The position numbers and the translations under genes were made by a program. The notes beneath the pieces were generated by a model. It worked only from the letters and a program-made list of their open reading frames with translations. It ran no database searches and was not told the origin of the DNA. This document shows, piece after piece, positions 33,867-44,027 of a stretch of DNA of 64,000 nt. Position 1 is the first letter of the stretch, and every line of letters starts with the position of its first letter. This DNA is from Diphasiastrum complanatum (lineage: Eukaryota > Streptophyta > Lycopodiopsida > Lycopodiales > Lycopodiaceae), in contig CM055095.1 of the NCBI GenBank assembly GCA_029204225.1, forward strand, positions 34,869,078-34,933,077, in the 5' to 3' direction.

Positions 33867-35478
33867 TCAAGATATCCCATTTGAGAAAGGAATATCAAGA
33901 GAAGCCGGAGCATCCCGAGAAGCAATGGTAGCTGCAAGTGATCGAGCCTGATCAGCCAGGATAGGGGTATGATAAAAAACATCAATGGGCTCCCAAGTAG
34001 CCTCCTCAATAGGACGACCATCCCACTGGACCAGAAACTGAACCTGCCGATGGCGACAACTATGCAATAAGCGCACCTGTAAAATAGCAACTGGCAGGAA
34101 TGGAAAAAGCTCTGGATTTGTAGGAAATGAGGAATCTCGAGGAGCATCATCCTCAATAACAGCACGTAATAAACTGACATGAAAGATATCACAAGCCCGA
34201 GTAGCAGCAGGTAACTCAAGACGATATGTAACTGGACTGAGGCGCTCAAGAATCTGAAAAGGCCCATAATAGCACGGCGCAAGCTTCTCAGTAGAAGCAA
34301 GACCCTGTACAAAACGATGGCGAGCAAAGCGTAACCGGAGAAAAACAATATCTCCCTCTGCAAACTCAACATGGCGCCGATGACGATCAACAATGGTCCT
34401 GTACTGCTGCTGAATATGCTATAAATGAGTAGCAACTCTAGTAATAATCTCCCGAGCAGTCGAAAGATAAGATGAAATAGTAACAGGTGCATCATCTGGA
34501 GGAGCAGGTATATCGAGTAGAACTGGTGAGTATCCATGAGCAAGCAGGAAAGGAGAAACACCTGTGCTGGAACTAACAGAACTGTTATAACTATACTCAG
34601 CCACACATAAATACTGATCCCAATCACGACCAGAAGGAGAAACATAATGTCGTAAATAATCCTCCAATACCCGGTTAATAACCTCAGACTGACCATCCGC
34701 AGAAGAATAATAAGTAGTGCCCATAAGTATCCTAACATCCAAGATACGCATAAGCTCTGTCCAAAAATCTGATGTAAACTTGGTATCCCGATCAGTAAGT
34801 ATAGATCGTGGGAGACCATGTAAGCGTAAAATCTCAGAAATAAATATACGACCACACTGCTCTGCTGTAATAGTACGTCTGACTGGTATGAAATGAGCTT
34901 GTTTAGAAAACCTATCAACTACCACCAAACAAGAGTCATGACCACGCTGAGTATGGGGAAGACCTAAAATGAAGTCCATAGATATATTAGTCCACTGGCG
35001 GGAAGGAATAGGCCAACTTTGAAGGAGACCGCCGGGTTTTTCACAGGAATACTTGTTACGAAGGCAAAAATCACAAGTATGAATAAGGTGGGAAAGATCA
35101 TGCTTCATGGAAGGCCAATAAAAATGTTCTTTCAAACGGAACAAGGACTTTTGAAAACCAAAATGGCCACCGACAGGAGAGGAATGGGCATCAAGAAGAA
35201 GCTGTGGACGTATGTCGAGAGTGCTGGGAATACATAACGAACCATAGTGAAACAAACAATGATTAACAATGGAATAAACCTGGTGAGGGTGAGAGGAAGG
35301 ACGAGAGGCAGATGACATAACATCACAAAAGTCTGGACATGTGGCATAAGCCTGAGGCAGATCATCATACCAAGAGTGGGGAGACGTAACAAGACTGTAA
35401 GTAAGAGCAGGTAAACGAGACAAAGCATCAACAACAGCGTTACTTTTACCAGGCTTATAATGAATAGAGATCCAAGCG
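33867..35478 (-). pseudogene. Chr1 RNase H end, integrase and chromodomain
   Basis: One frame from the RNase H end (SIHYKPGKSNAVVDALSRLP) through the integrase zinc site (FGFQKSLFRLKEHFYWPSM, CDFCLRNKYSC) and core. The three catalytic residues are present: NISMDFILGLP, ILTDRDTKFTSDFW and GQSEVINRVLEDYLRHY. A TAG at 34419-34421 interrupts the frame after TRVATHL. The same frame then continues to a chromodomain (VRLLHSCRHRQVQFLVQWDG, EEATWEPID), ending at 33867. Chromodomains steer integration to marked chromatin. The reading stays open upstream to 35693, but that part covers leader repeats and is not protein-like. A nonsense change or readthrough could both explain the single TAG. Confidence 0.85.
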
Positions 35479-35499
35479 TGTGCGAAGATTTGGCTGAGA

Positions 35500-35720
35500 A
35501 ATGTGACCACAAGGAGAATGAAAGTGGGCGCTGGACAGCCTCCAATCAATGCTGAAAATATGGCTGGAAATATGTGGAAAACGTAATGAAATAGGGCAAT
35601 GGATAGCCTCCAATCAAAACTGAAATATGATAGAAACTCTGCTGGAACAATGGCTGAAAAATGTGATGAAGTAGGGTGCTGGACAGCCTCCAATCAATGC
35701 TAAAAAGATGGTTGGGAATC
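35500..35720 (-). repeat. Chr1 leader repeat (three units)
   Basis: Three copies of a segment containing 'acagcctccaatcaatgctga' or close variants at about 35532, 35607 and 35682, spaced about 75 bp. Linked words are 'ggctgaaaaatgtg' and 'gaagtagggtgctgg'. Confidence 0.75.
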
Positions 35721-35824
35721 GTCTCCCTGAATCAAATGGAGGATTCAAAAAAAAGAGGGAAAAGGATTTGGAACTTGGGCGCCGAAAATAATCTGCCCCA
35801 ATTTTTTTTTTTCGGTCGCCAAAT

Positions 35825-35846
35825 TTAGCGGAAGTACTTCCGCTAA
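35825..35846. other. 22-bp perfect palindrome in the Chr1 leader
   Basis: Arms TTAGCGGAAGT and ACTTCCGCTAA meet without spacer, about 130 bp inside the primer site. In RNA it would be self-complementary. Confidence 0.85.
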
Positions 35847-35977
35847 CTATCTACTAAAGCTCCGCCAAGGAAAATGCTCTGATGGAAGTTGGTCTTCCTC
35901 CAAACTGTGCTGAATGTTGCAAGGAAATTGGGCACCCAATCAGAAAATCAGATCTGAAATTCAGCAATCTAAAAAGT

Positions 35978-35989
35978 GCTCTGATACCA
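35978..35989 (-). promoter_or_regulatory. Chr1 primer-binding site (tRNA-iMet)
   Basis: Minus strand TGGTATCAGAGC, contiguous with the LTR end. This fixes the LTR boundary. Confidence 0.88.
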
Positions 35990-36454
35990 AGTTATGATCA
36001 AAATCTCAGGTGTTGAATCAATGAAGCATAAAAGACAGCAATAGACTAAAGCCCTACAAGCAATAGACAAGACAATAGGTTCTCCCACGAAGAGCCCAAG
36101 CAAGACCAATCAATAATATGAAAAATGAGTGTACAAATGTCCCTATAAATACCCTACCAATGAACCCTAAAATAGGAGTTCAAAAGTAAAGGGAAACAAA
36201 ATGTGGAGAGAAAATAGTGTGCCCTCCCTAGGGCCCCCACTCCACATATAACCATATAATAAGGGCCCAAGGCCAGACAATGTCATAAAAAAGAACCCAG
36301 TGCGGGTCATAAGCATATAAAAAGGCTCTGGGGCCTGTACATGACTAATATAAAAAGCGTAACCAGAAATATACATAACCAACAGTAAATGTAAAGATGC
36401 CTGCAGAATATATGCATAGTAGCACAGTAGGCCTGTATCCTATAGTCCGTAATT
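35990..36454 (-). repeat. Chr1 5' LTR
   Basis: 465 bp, same length as its partner, starting AGTTATGATC next to the primer site and followed by TATTG. The last bases are TAATT, one change from TAACT. Confidence 0.88.
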
Positions 36455-36459
36455 TATTG

Positions 36460-37600
36460 TCGTTGTCTCCTTCAATTGGTATTGCGGTTGTTGACTGCTT
36501 AGTCTATATAAGTGCTCAAAATAAGCATGCACTTGACGACTTTATTCAACAGTCAATATTACCGCTCGAGGATGAGGTCTTGATACTTGAAGTGCTAGCT
36601 CTTGCTGAACTGAAGGCCTATTTGGGCTTAGATTCCCTGGATTTGGCCTTTTAAAAATGGATATACCTGGGTTTGGCGTTGATTCTGGTTGCTGCATTGT
36701 GGAACAATGAGACTTTGGTTGAATCTTGCTCGTTGAATTAGAACAACCATCAACTTTAGTCTTCCCTTACTAGTGCACTTCCCATTTGAAGGCTACGTGA
36801 CTACACTTTGCCTTGGATCTTGTGCTGAACTGTCTTATTGTCGCTCCGTTGACACAGGCTCCCGTTGCAATTAATCACTAATAAATCTAGGCATTGAGTG
36901 CAACAAGAGTCCTGATAGAACCTACCGAAATTCCTGGGTTGCCAATTTCTTGACTTCCTCAACTATCATTGGCTTGATAGACTCTATTAGCTCTGTTTTC
37001 TGTGATGGTGTGACTTGTCTACTCATGGGTATCTCTGCATACTTGGGTTTTTTGTCAGATTGTTTTCTTCCTCACTTGTTTCATAACCCGGTGGCACTAG
37101 GATTTTCCATTTATAGCACGTCGTTAGGTGGGTTGATCAATACAGGTGCATGTCGGTTTACATAAGCCAAATGCCTCCTAGCTAATTGTGAATTTCTCAT
37201 CGGGCAATCTCGGAATGGATGATTAACTCCGCATTGTGCACAACAGGGTTCGAATGTTGATGGATCCCCTCGATGTGGAAATTTGGCTCGACGATGTTTT
37301 TCTCCGCATCCATAGCATCTTATCGAGTGCAATACACCATCGCCTCTAAGTTGATAGGCATACATTGGTAATAGATTCCCCTTAGGATCTTCCACAAAAT
37401 AGACTGGGAGGCTTTTGTGTCCTCCATTGAGTTCGGTGACATGCAAGATGATATAACCAAAACTTTCACCTTGTTTGTTGAAGAAACTCGTGATTGAGGT
37501 GGATCAATTTGACATCCATCCTTTTGGTGAGCTCCTTGTTGGCTTGATTCTGCTTGTGACAGCTGAACCACTGGATCTGGCTGTCCAATTTTCTACTAAT
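36460..37600 (-). pseudogene. Gyp2 gag C-terminal region with zinc knuckles
   Basis: The minus strand at 37111-37446 encodes GNLLPMYAYQLRGDGVLHSI followed by CYGCGEKHRRAKFPH and CCAQCGVNHPFRDCPMR, two knuckle-like Cys/His groups. The second, CX2CX3HX4C, is one residue short of the classic spacing. The upstream frame (37320-37571) holds a Gln/Ser-rich segment. Downstream, 36900-37110 contains fragments such as KTELIESIKPMI in a degraded frame. Nucleocapsid knuckles bind viral-type RNA. Several stops and the absence of pol here mean Gyp2 is non-autonomous. Confidence 0.65.
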
Positions 37601-37992
37601 CATTTTGTCCTTTTGATAAGCGCAGATTCCTGATCAGTTTCACTTGGCTATAACTGTGATTTTAGCCCTTTTTTATGGTTTTTTGTGGTTTTTTTTTAAA
37701 GATTTTCTTAGATATGAGTGAATCTAACTTTCAACCTTCCTACAATAGCTGTATCTAGACCATTTCTTGATAATGTGAGTTCGGCAAGAGTTCTTGATAG
37801 ACAGATTTGTTAGGATCTTGAAAAAACTCAGTTTTTGGACAATTTCAGCACTTTTTCTTAGATATTTCTAGATCTGTCCATTGGATCTTCACAAAAATCT
37901 CATAGTAGCTAGGTCAAGGTTAGATTTAGCTATAAAACTCTCTTATAGAGCTACTTCTTGGCAGATCTCAAAAAATCATGGAAAAAATGCAT
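37601..37992 (-). other. Gyp2 leader, left piece
   Basis: Non-coding sequence with 'gcaagagttcttgatag' and 'ctcaaaaaatcatgg', also found in the leader at 41550-42100. Cop3a interrupts it at 37992/37993. Confidence 0.55.
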
Positions 37993-38721
37993 TGCAAGAG
38001 ATCTTGGTGAATGAGGAGTATAGGCTTCAATCAAGAGGAGGTGGATCTACATTGACATCTCATTATGAAGAGGAGGCTATGTTCATCATTGGCAAGTTCA
38101 AGGGCAAAGGCAAAGGCAAGTGGTCTAAAGGGCAAGATCAAGGTGAGACTTCCTCTTTTGGCATGAAGAAAGATAAGTCTAAGTTGAACTGCTTTTATTG
38201 TGGAATCAAAGGGCATTTTGCAAATGAATGTTTGAAGAAGCAAAGAGATGAAGGTGGCAAGCAAAGCAACTTTACTACTAATGATGAGGATCTAGGTGTT
38301 GGTGATTCTCTTTTGATGTGTTCTTCAAGTCCAATATCAAGTGAAGGTGACAAAGATTCATGGTGGATTGATAGTGGAGCTAGTTCACACATGACTGGTC
38401 ACAAGGAGTTCTTTACTTCTTTGGTCACTTATGATGGAGCCAAGAAAGCAATTTACATTGCCAATGGTGGTGAGTGTGTGATTCAAGGTATTGGTTCAAT
38501 TTCTATTTGGCATTCTACTAATAGGAAAGCAAGACTTGATGGTGTTCTTTACATTCCTTCACTTTCAAAGAATTTGTTAAGTGTTGGTCAAATGATAGAG
38601 AAAGGATACATGGTAAAGTTTGGTGGTGATGCTTATTTCATTACAAAGGAAGAAATCTTGGTTGCTAGGGGCAATTGACAAGGTAGACTTTTCAAGCTTG
38701 ATGCTTTTGTTATGGCTAACA
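37993..38721 (+). pseudogene. Cop3a gag C-terminus, zinc knuckle and protease
   Basis: Begins inside gag (LQEILVNEEYRLQSRGGGST), exactly where the minus-strand gag piece at 39764 stops. It continues with the knuckle CFYCGIKGHFANEC (CX2CX4HX4C), an acidic linker, protease WWIDSGASSHMT, and pre-integrase motifs LDGVLYIPSLSKNLLSVGQM. A stop after ILVARGN interrupts the frame at 38676. Upstream of 37993 is Gypsy leader with no Copia start or LTR. Protease residues look intact. Confidence 0.78.
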
Positions 38722-39434
38722 AAAAGGATGGAATGGAAAAGGAGATTGGTATCAACTTTCCAAACTTACCTTTTAGCATCAATAAATTGGTGGATCTTAT
38801 GCAAAGTCTAACAAGCTTCCTTATGCTAGATCTGGGTCAAGATCTAATATGCTTCTTGGAGATGTTCATCTTTGTGCTAACTTGGCTAGTCTTGAGGATA
38901 ATGATGGTGTTTCAATGGTTCTTCATGGCAAGTGCAAGTATGCAAAAGTTAAGGAAAGAGCTAACTTCATCAATGGAGGTGAAGGTTCTTCCTTGGAAAA
39001 GGTTGTTGCTAATGATTTCTTTGATCATATGGAAAAAGTTGTTGCTAGGTGCGTTCATGAAGGAGGTGGTTCTTCTACATTCTTTTTTGATGAGTCCAAG
39101 AAAGTCATTTTTGCAGCAAGTGGAGTCACATGTCTTCATAAAGAGAGTAGATCAAATGGGTCTATCAAGAGACGTGGTGAGGGAGATAGTCACAAGTCAA
39201 GAAGAAGAGAAGTATGTGAAGTGTTCAAAGTAGGATGTACTTTGAATGATGTCATTGTGAATGATGGTGAGGAAGAATCATTATCATATGATTCATTACC
39301 TAAAACATTGAATAGAAGTTCTTGTTTGAAGAAAGAGAGTACTTCAATCATCCTTATGTTGAAGTTACTAATCATTTTTTTCATGGCTTCTAATGTCTTT
39401 GAGGTTTCTACTTCTTATTATGCAATCATTAAGA
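38722..39434 (+). other. Cop3a non-pol segment replacing integrase, RT and RNase H
   Basis: About 710 bp stand where some 3 kb of pol should be. One frame (38849-39457) is open for 202 codons: LLGDVHLCANLASLEDNDGV, FDHMEKVVARCVHEGGG, GSIKRRGEGDSHKSRRREV, then a hydrophobic end. I recognise no domain. An overlapping hydrophobic frame (38712-39233) is probably its shadow. The stretch shows no similarity by eye to the replacement segment of Cop3b, although both belong to the same LTR family. It could be host-derived, or a heavily diverged spacer. Confidence 0.55.
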
Positions 39435-39489
39435 GTTTATCTCTAAGTCTGAAATGAGGGCAAAACTCATTTTAGACTTAGAGATAAAC
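39435..39489. other. 24-bp near-perfect hairpin at the internal/LTR junction
   Basis: Left arm 39435-39458 and right arm 39466-39489 are inverted copies with one mismatch (G·U in RNA) and a 7-base loop. The right arm is normal LTR sequence (compare about 57090-57110). The left arm is an extra inverted copy. Confidence 0.85.
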
Positions 39490-39665
39490 TTTTTGAAGTT
39501 ATATTAGTTTAACATACATTCAATAAACACTTTTAGAAAGTGTGGAAAAGTTGGTAGTCAAGTTTGAGAGAGATTCAAATTTAAGCTTTGGGTACATTGA
39601 ATCTAGACCCAAAAATAGTAGGGTTTACATTTTGGAGGGAAAGCCAAGTGGCCAAATAGGGTTTG
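39466..39665 (+). repeat. Cop3a LTR fragment, plus orientation
   Basis: Matches about 57085-57285 of the Cop3b LTR and, inverted, about 41283-41480. Both LTR ends are missing. Confidence 0.8.
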
Positions 39666-39763
39666 GTAGTAAGGAGGATCTGACTTAGATGCAGCTACAT
39701 ACCAGCCTGTGAAGGTTAGTTCCCAAAAAATCTTAAAAAAATTTCAAAAGAACACCCCAAAAT
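39666..39763 (+). other. Inverted piece of the Gyp2 leader
   Basis: Reverse complement of leader phrases: its minus strand reads 'gggaactaaccttcacaggct' and 'taagtcagatcc', which on the plus strand lie at 41830-41850 and near 41565 and 41720. It joins the two halves of Cop3a. Confidence 0.7.
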
Positions 39764-40364
39764 CCACAATAATTGGCAAAGTCTTTTGAATAGCAAAACT
39801 TTGAACAAGATTAGCATGATCACCCAACAAGCCATTAAGTATAACTTGAACAAGTTCTACCTCCTTAATGCTTTCATCAATACATGCTAACTCATCATTG
39901 AATGCTTTAACCCTCAAAACAAAAGCGTGAGTACTCTCTTCCTTCTTTCACAAACTTTGAAAGATTTGTCTTCTTAGAGTAAGTACTCTTGATGTAGACT
40001 TGGATTCATAAAGCTTCTTCAAAGCTTCCCAAGCCTCCAAAGATGATGTGCACTTACCAATCTCCTTGAGAAGTTCATTGGTAACATTCATCTTAATCAT
40101 GTTTAGAGCATTTTTTGCTCTCTTGTCATATCTCACTTGATCTTGAGGTGCTTGAGGCCTCTCCTCCACACTTGCAACAATCTCCATCAACTCAATCATC
40201 TCCAATAAGGACTCCATCCTCACCTTCCAAGTAGAATAGTTGATTGAGGTAAGCCTACCATTGCTCTCCAACATAAGGCCTCCACTTGTAGCCATGTTGA
40301 AGTGATCTAATCTTCTTCTTTCAACCTGTTCCAATGCACAAAGCACTCTCTTGAATGTCAACAA
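39764..40364 (-). pseudogene. Cop3a gag N-terminal domain
   Basis: Starts near 40294 (MATSGGLMLESNGRLTSINY; the open frame extends to 40364). It reads the UBN2 gag domain: STWKVRMESLLEMIELMEIV, ALNMIKMNVTNELLKEIG, SSLEAWEALKKLYESKSTSR. A stop at about 39946 and a frame change lead to HAFVLRVKAFNDELACIDES and QSFAIQKTLP near 39780. It ends where the opposite-strand piece at 37993 begins, so the two are halves of one gag. The gag is inactive. Confidence 0.78.
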
Positions 40365-40885
40365 ATGAACTCAAGACAAAATCACAAAGATATGGAACCT
40401 CTCAAATCTCTTCTAGCACTTCTAACTAGAAAATCAACACATAAAATAGTGAAATCTTGATCAGCCTATGATCTATCCTCAATCTAATGATTCTTGCCAC
40501 TTATTAATATTGAAACACACTCAAATGAAGTTCAGTAACCTCACAAACTAGAGATCCAATCAAAGTTAAGATTTTGACAAAATCACAAAAAATTGAATAT
40601 CTCAAATTCTACATGCAATTTTTGAAAACTTGATATATCTTCTTGTAGCCTCCAATGAGACCTTCCTAATGAACCAAAAATTGGCTAGTTTTATTAAAAA
40701 AAGTGTGAGATCGGAATTGATCAAGTATAGAATCCTATATTGAGTTTTGACCTAGAAAAGATCAATTCTACACATGCAAAAATACTATTTTTTGAGTAGA
40801 GATCAATCTAGCATGCTCTAGCATTGGTAACTCCTCCAAATCCTTGCTAAAGATGGCTGATCCTTTCATAACCTGAAACACAAGA
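40365..40885 (-). other. Cop3a 5' leader
   Basis: Non-coding, AT-rich leader between primer site and gag start. Nothing further recognised. Confidence 0.5.
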
Positions 40886-40897
40886 GCTCTGATACCA
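40886..40897 (-). promoter_or_regulatory. Cop3a primer-binding site (tRNA-iMet)
   Basis: Minus strand TGGTATCAGAGC, contiguous with the LTR end at 40898. Confidence 0.85.
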
Positions 40898-41546
40898 TGT
40901 GAAGGATTTCAGATCATTCAAGATCCAATCCATGTCCCTGATCTTTGGTTACAATAAGGAGCAAACCAACAATCTTGCCAATGTGGAAAAATCAGCATCT
41001 ACATACAAAATGAGATGCAAACTCTAAGAGATACTGATCAAACATGAACCAAAACATAAAATAAGATTTTTGTCTGTACAATTACAGTACCCTACTATAT
41101 TTCACACATGTGAAACCGAAAATAGCAATAAATGATCATTCTACACATAGAATTGCAAGATAACATCATGAGAGTGCACCAATGAGTAGTATAACCCAAA
41201 GAGAACCATGTATAGTGATGAAATGAGAGAGAGAAGAGAGAAGATGCGTCTCTCCATGAGTTACATCCTTTTATAGAGTGTTCAAACCCTATTTGGCAAC
41301 TTGGCTTTCCCTCCAAAATGTAAACCCTACTATTTTGGGACTAGATTCAATGTACCCAAAGTTCAAATTTGAATCTCTCAAACTCAACTACCAACTTTCC
41401 CACACTTTTAAAAAGTGTCTATTGAATGTATTTTAAACTAATATAACTTCAAAAAATTTATCTCTGTCTAAAACGAGTTTTGGCCTCATATTGACAATTT
41501 ACCAAAATATGACTAAACTAGACTAAACTAGTTGAAATCTCTCACA
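40898..41546 (-). repeat. Cop3a 5' LTR
   Basis: 649 bp, TGTGAAGGATTTC...ATCTCTCACA on the plus strand; close relative of the 646-bp LTR at 57021-57666. It has a CACACATGTGAAA box (41105) and 'cttttatagag' near 41269. Confidence 0.87.
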
Positions 41547-42686
41547 GTATGCAGTTGTTCCTAAGTCAGATCCACCTACTTACCAAGCTGAGAGAGTACC
41601 TTTCCAAGGAAACTCAAAAAATCATGAAAAAAGTGCATTTTTTTTTTGTGTTTTTTTGGTAGAATTTTAAGATTTTATGGGAACTAACCTTCGCAGGCTA
41701 GTATGTACTTGTATTTGAGTCAGATCCACCTGCTTACCAAGCTGCGAGAGTTACTTCCCAAGGAAACTCAAAAAATCATGAAAAAAGTGCATTTTTTGGG
41801 TGTTTTTTGACAAAATTTCAAGATTTTTTGGGAACTAACCTTCACAGGCTCTTTTGTGTCACTATCTCAATGAGATGCTACAAAATTCTCTATGAAAGTT
41901 ACTTACAACAGAAACTCAAAATTTTGCCGTCTGAGGGTTATGGGCCACTTTTTCTCTTGAGAATCTTCGCAGGGGAATTTTTTTTTGGATCTAATGTTTG
42001 CAGATTTCTGTGTCCTTGTCTCAGTGAGATGGAATTTCCGAGAGCTTTGCAAAGGTTACTTACCACAGAAACTCAAAATTTTGCTGTTTGAAAAGGTTTT
42101 GGGCCACTTTTGCTCTTGGAAACCTTCGTAGGAACACTTTTTTTTGGATCTAACATTCGTAGACTTCTCTGTGTCCTTGTCTCAGTGAGATGGAACTTCA
42201 GAGAGCTCTACGAAGGTTAGTTTTGAGTTTTGAAATTCTTTTCGATTTTTACAAAGGATTTTTCTACTTTTTTGGGTTCTGTTTTTTCAAAATTTGATGG
42301 AAACTAACTCTCGTAGGCTTCTATGCAGGTCTAGAACAGTGTCCTAGAGCTCTTGTCAGTCATGCAAAGGTTACTTCCCACTGGTTTTGGAGAAATCAGA
42401 TCCGATGTGATTTTTAGCTCCTTTTTTTCCTTCCAAAATACAGATTTGAGTGTATTTTCTGATTTTTTTGAATTTTTGGATTAAAGGAAGGAATTGGGTG
42501 CTTGGATCTGATCCCTCCCACCGCACAATCTCTCTCCACAGTGCATACAGGCATAAAATCACAAAAATGTGACAAATCTAACACTAAAACTCCCTAATCT
42601 AACCCACAAAATCTGAGTTTTTGGTGAAAATGAAAGCATAGGAGAGAAAAAGAGAAGATATTATCGGAGAGACAAGAGTGTGGTGC
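41547..42686 (-). repeat. Gyp2 5' leader made of imperfect repeats
   Basis: Units of about 110-170 bp repeat 'gggaactaaccttcgcaggct', 'tcagtgagatggaactt' and 'gagagctct...gaaggtta' at about 41690, 41830, 41990 and 42165, plus a final variant at 42305 with 'tctatgcaggtct' and 'agtcatgcaaaggtta'. The same order occurs in the Gyp3 leader. CTCAGTGAG and AGAGCTCT are perfect or near-perfect palindromes. Non-coding. Confidence 0.75.
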
Positions 42687-42704
42687 TCCCCGACAACGGC
42701 GTCA
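42687..42704 (-). promoter_or_regulatory. Gyp2 primer-binding site (tRNA-Asp type, mutated)
   Basis: Minus strand TGACGCCGTTGTCGGGGA, 16 of 18 matches to TGGCGCCGTTGCCGGGGA. It is separated from the LTR by four bases. Confidence 0.7.
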
Positions 42705-42708
42705 CTAT

Positions 42709-43387
<679 letters not shown>

Positions 43388-43639
43388 GTTGTGTCATTTC
43401 ATCCTATCTTACACAACATAGAATCTTCTACACATGATGTTTCTTCTATAGAACCTGTAGCAACGGCTGTAGAAGCCGAGCAACCAACCACACCAATCAT
43501 CAGACCAAACCAAACTATCTTGAGCAGATCTGTGACAACTTCAAGAAGGAACACCATCGCAACCTAGTCAATCTATTATTCGAAGATCATCAAGAACTTA
43601 AACAATTACTGAGAAGTACACACCACAATCATTCTGGAC

Positions 43640-44027
43640 TTCATCAGAAGAACCAGAGACTCTGGCCAAAGCAACTAGTTCTAAGGATGCTGTGAAGTGG
43701 CAAGAAGCTATGGAAAGTGAGTACAACTCACTTTTGATGAACCAGACTTGGACACTGGTCGACTTCCCCACTCACAAGAGATTTATAGATACTAAGTGGA
43801 TCTTCAATAAAAGATCAACTCTGATGGTTCTAATGCTAAATGGAAAGCACGACTAGTGGCAAAAGAATTCACTCAAGTCGAGTGGATTACCAAGAAATTT
43901 TTAGTCATGTTGTCAAAATGCAATCAATTAGGACTCTGATTACGTTAGCAGCGGCGGAAGACCTCAAGATGCATCAAATGGATGTCAAGACAGCCTTTCT
44001 CAATGACTATCTCCAAGAAGAGCTGTA
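43640..44027 (+). pseudogene. Cop5 RT N-terminal part
   Basis: SKDAVKWQEAMESEYNSLL, NQTWTLVDFPTHKRFIDTKW, then after a frame change KWKARLVAKEFTQ, and at 43840 SIRTLITLAAAEDLKMHQMD followed by VKTAFLNDYLQEELYV, the motif just before the palm. At least two frame changes. Cop4 inserted immediately after this motif. Confidence 0.78.

Larger units (their letters stand above)
33326..36454 (-). mobile_element. Chr1: mini-chromovirus with non-canonical LTR ends
   Basis: Two LTRs of 465 bp each (33326-33790, 35990-36454) flanked by the perfect 5-bp duplication TATTG (33321-33325, 36455-36459). The LTRs begin AGTTA and end TAACT (TAATT in the right copy) instead of TG...CA. The primer site abuts the right LTR with no gap and a purine run (CCAGGGAG on the minus strand) abuts the left LTR. 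The internal region is only 2.2 kb and keeps the RNase H end, integrase and chromodomain; gag, protease and RT are deleted. Confidence 0.88.

Noticed and set aside
33563-34918. A 451-codon, very hydrophobic minus-strand frame that looks like a multi-pass membrane protein.
   Set aside because: It overlaps the integrase-chromodomain reading of Chr1 in another frame and runs into the LTR. The Leu/Ile/Tyr excess is what the shifted integrase codons give.
38712-39233. A 173-codon hydrophobic frame in the Cop3a replacement segment.
   Set aside because: It is the shadow of the longer, more balanced frame 38849-39457 and has no motif of its own.
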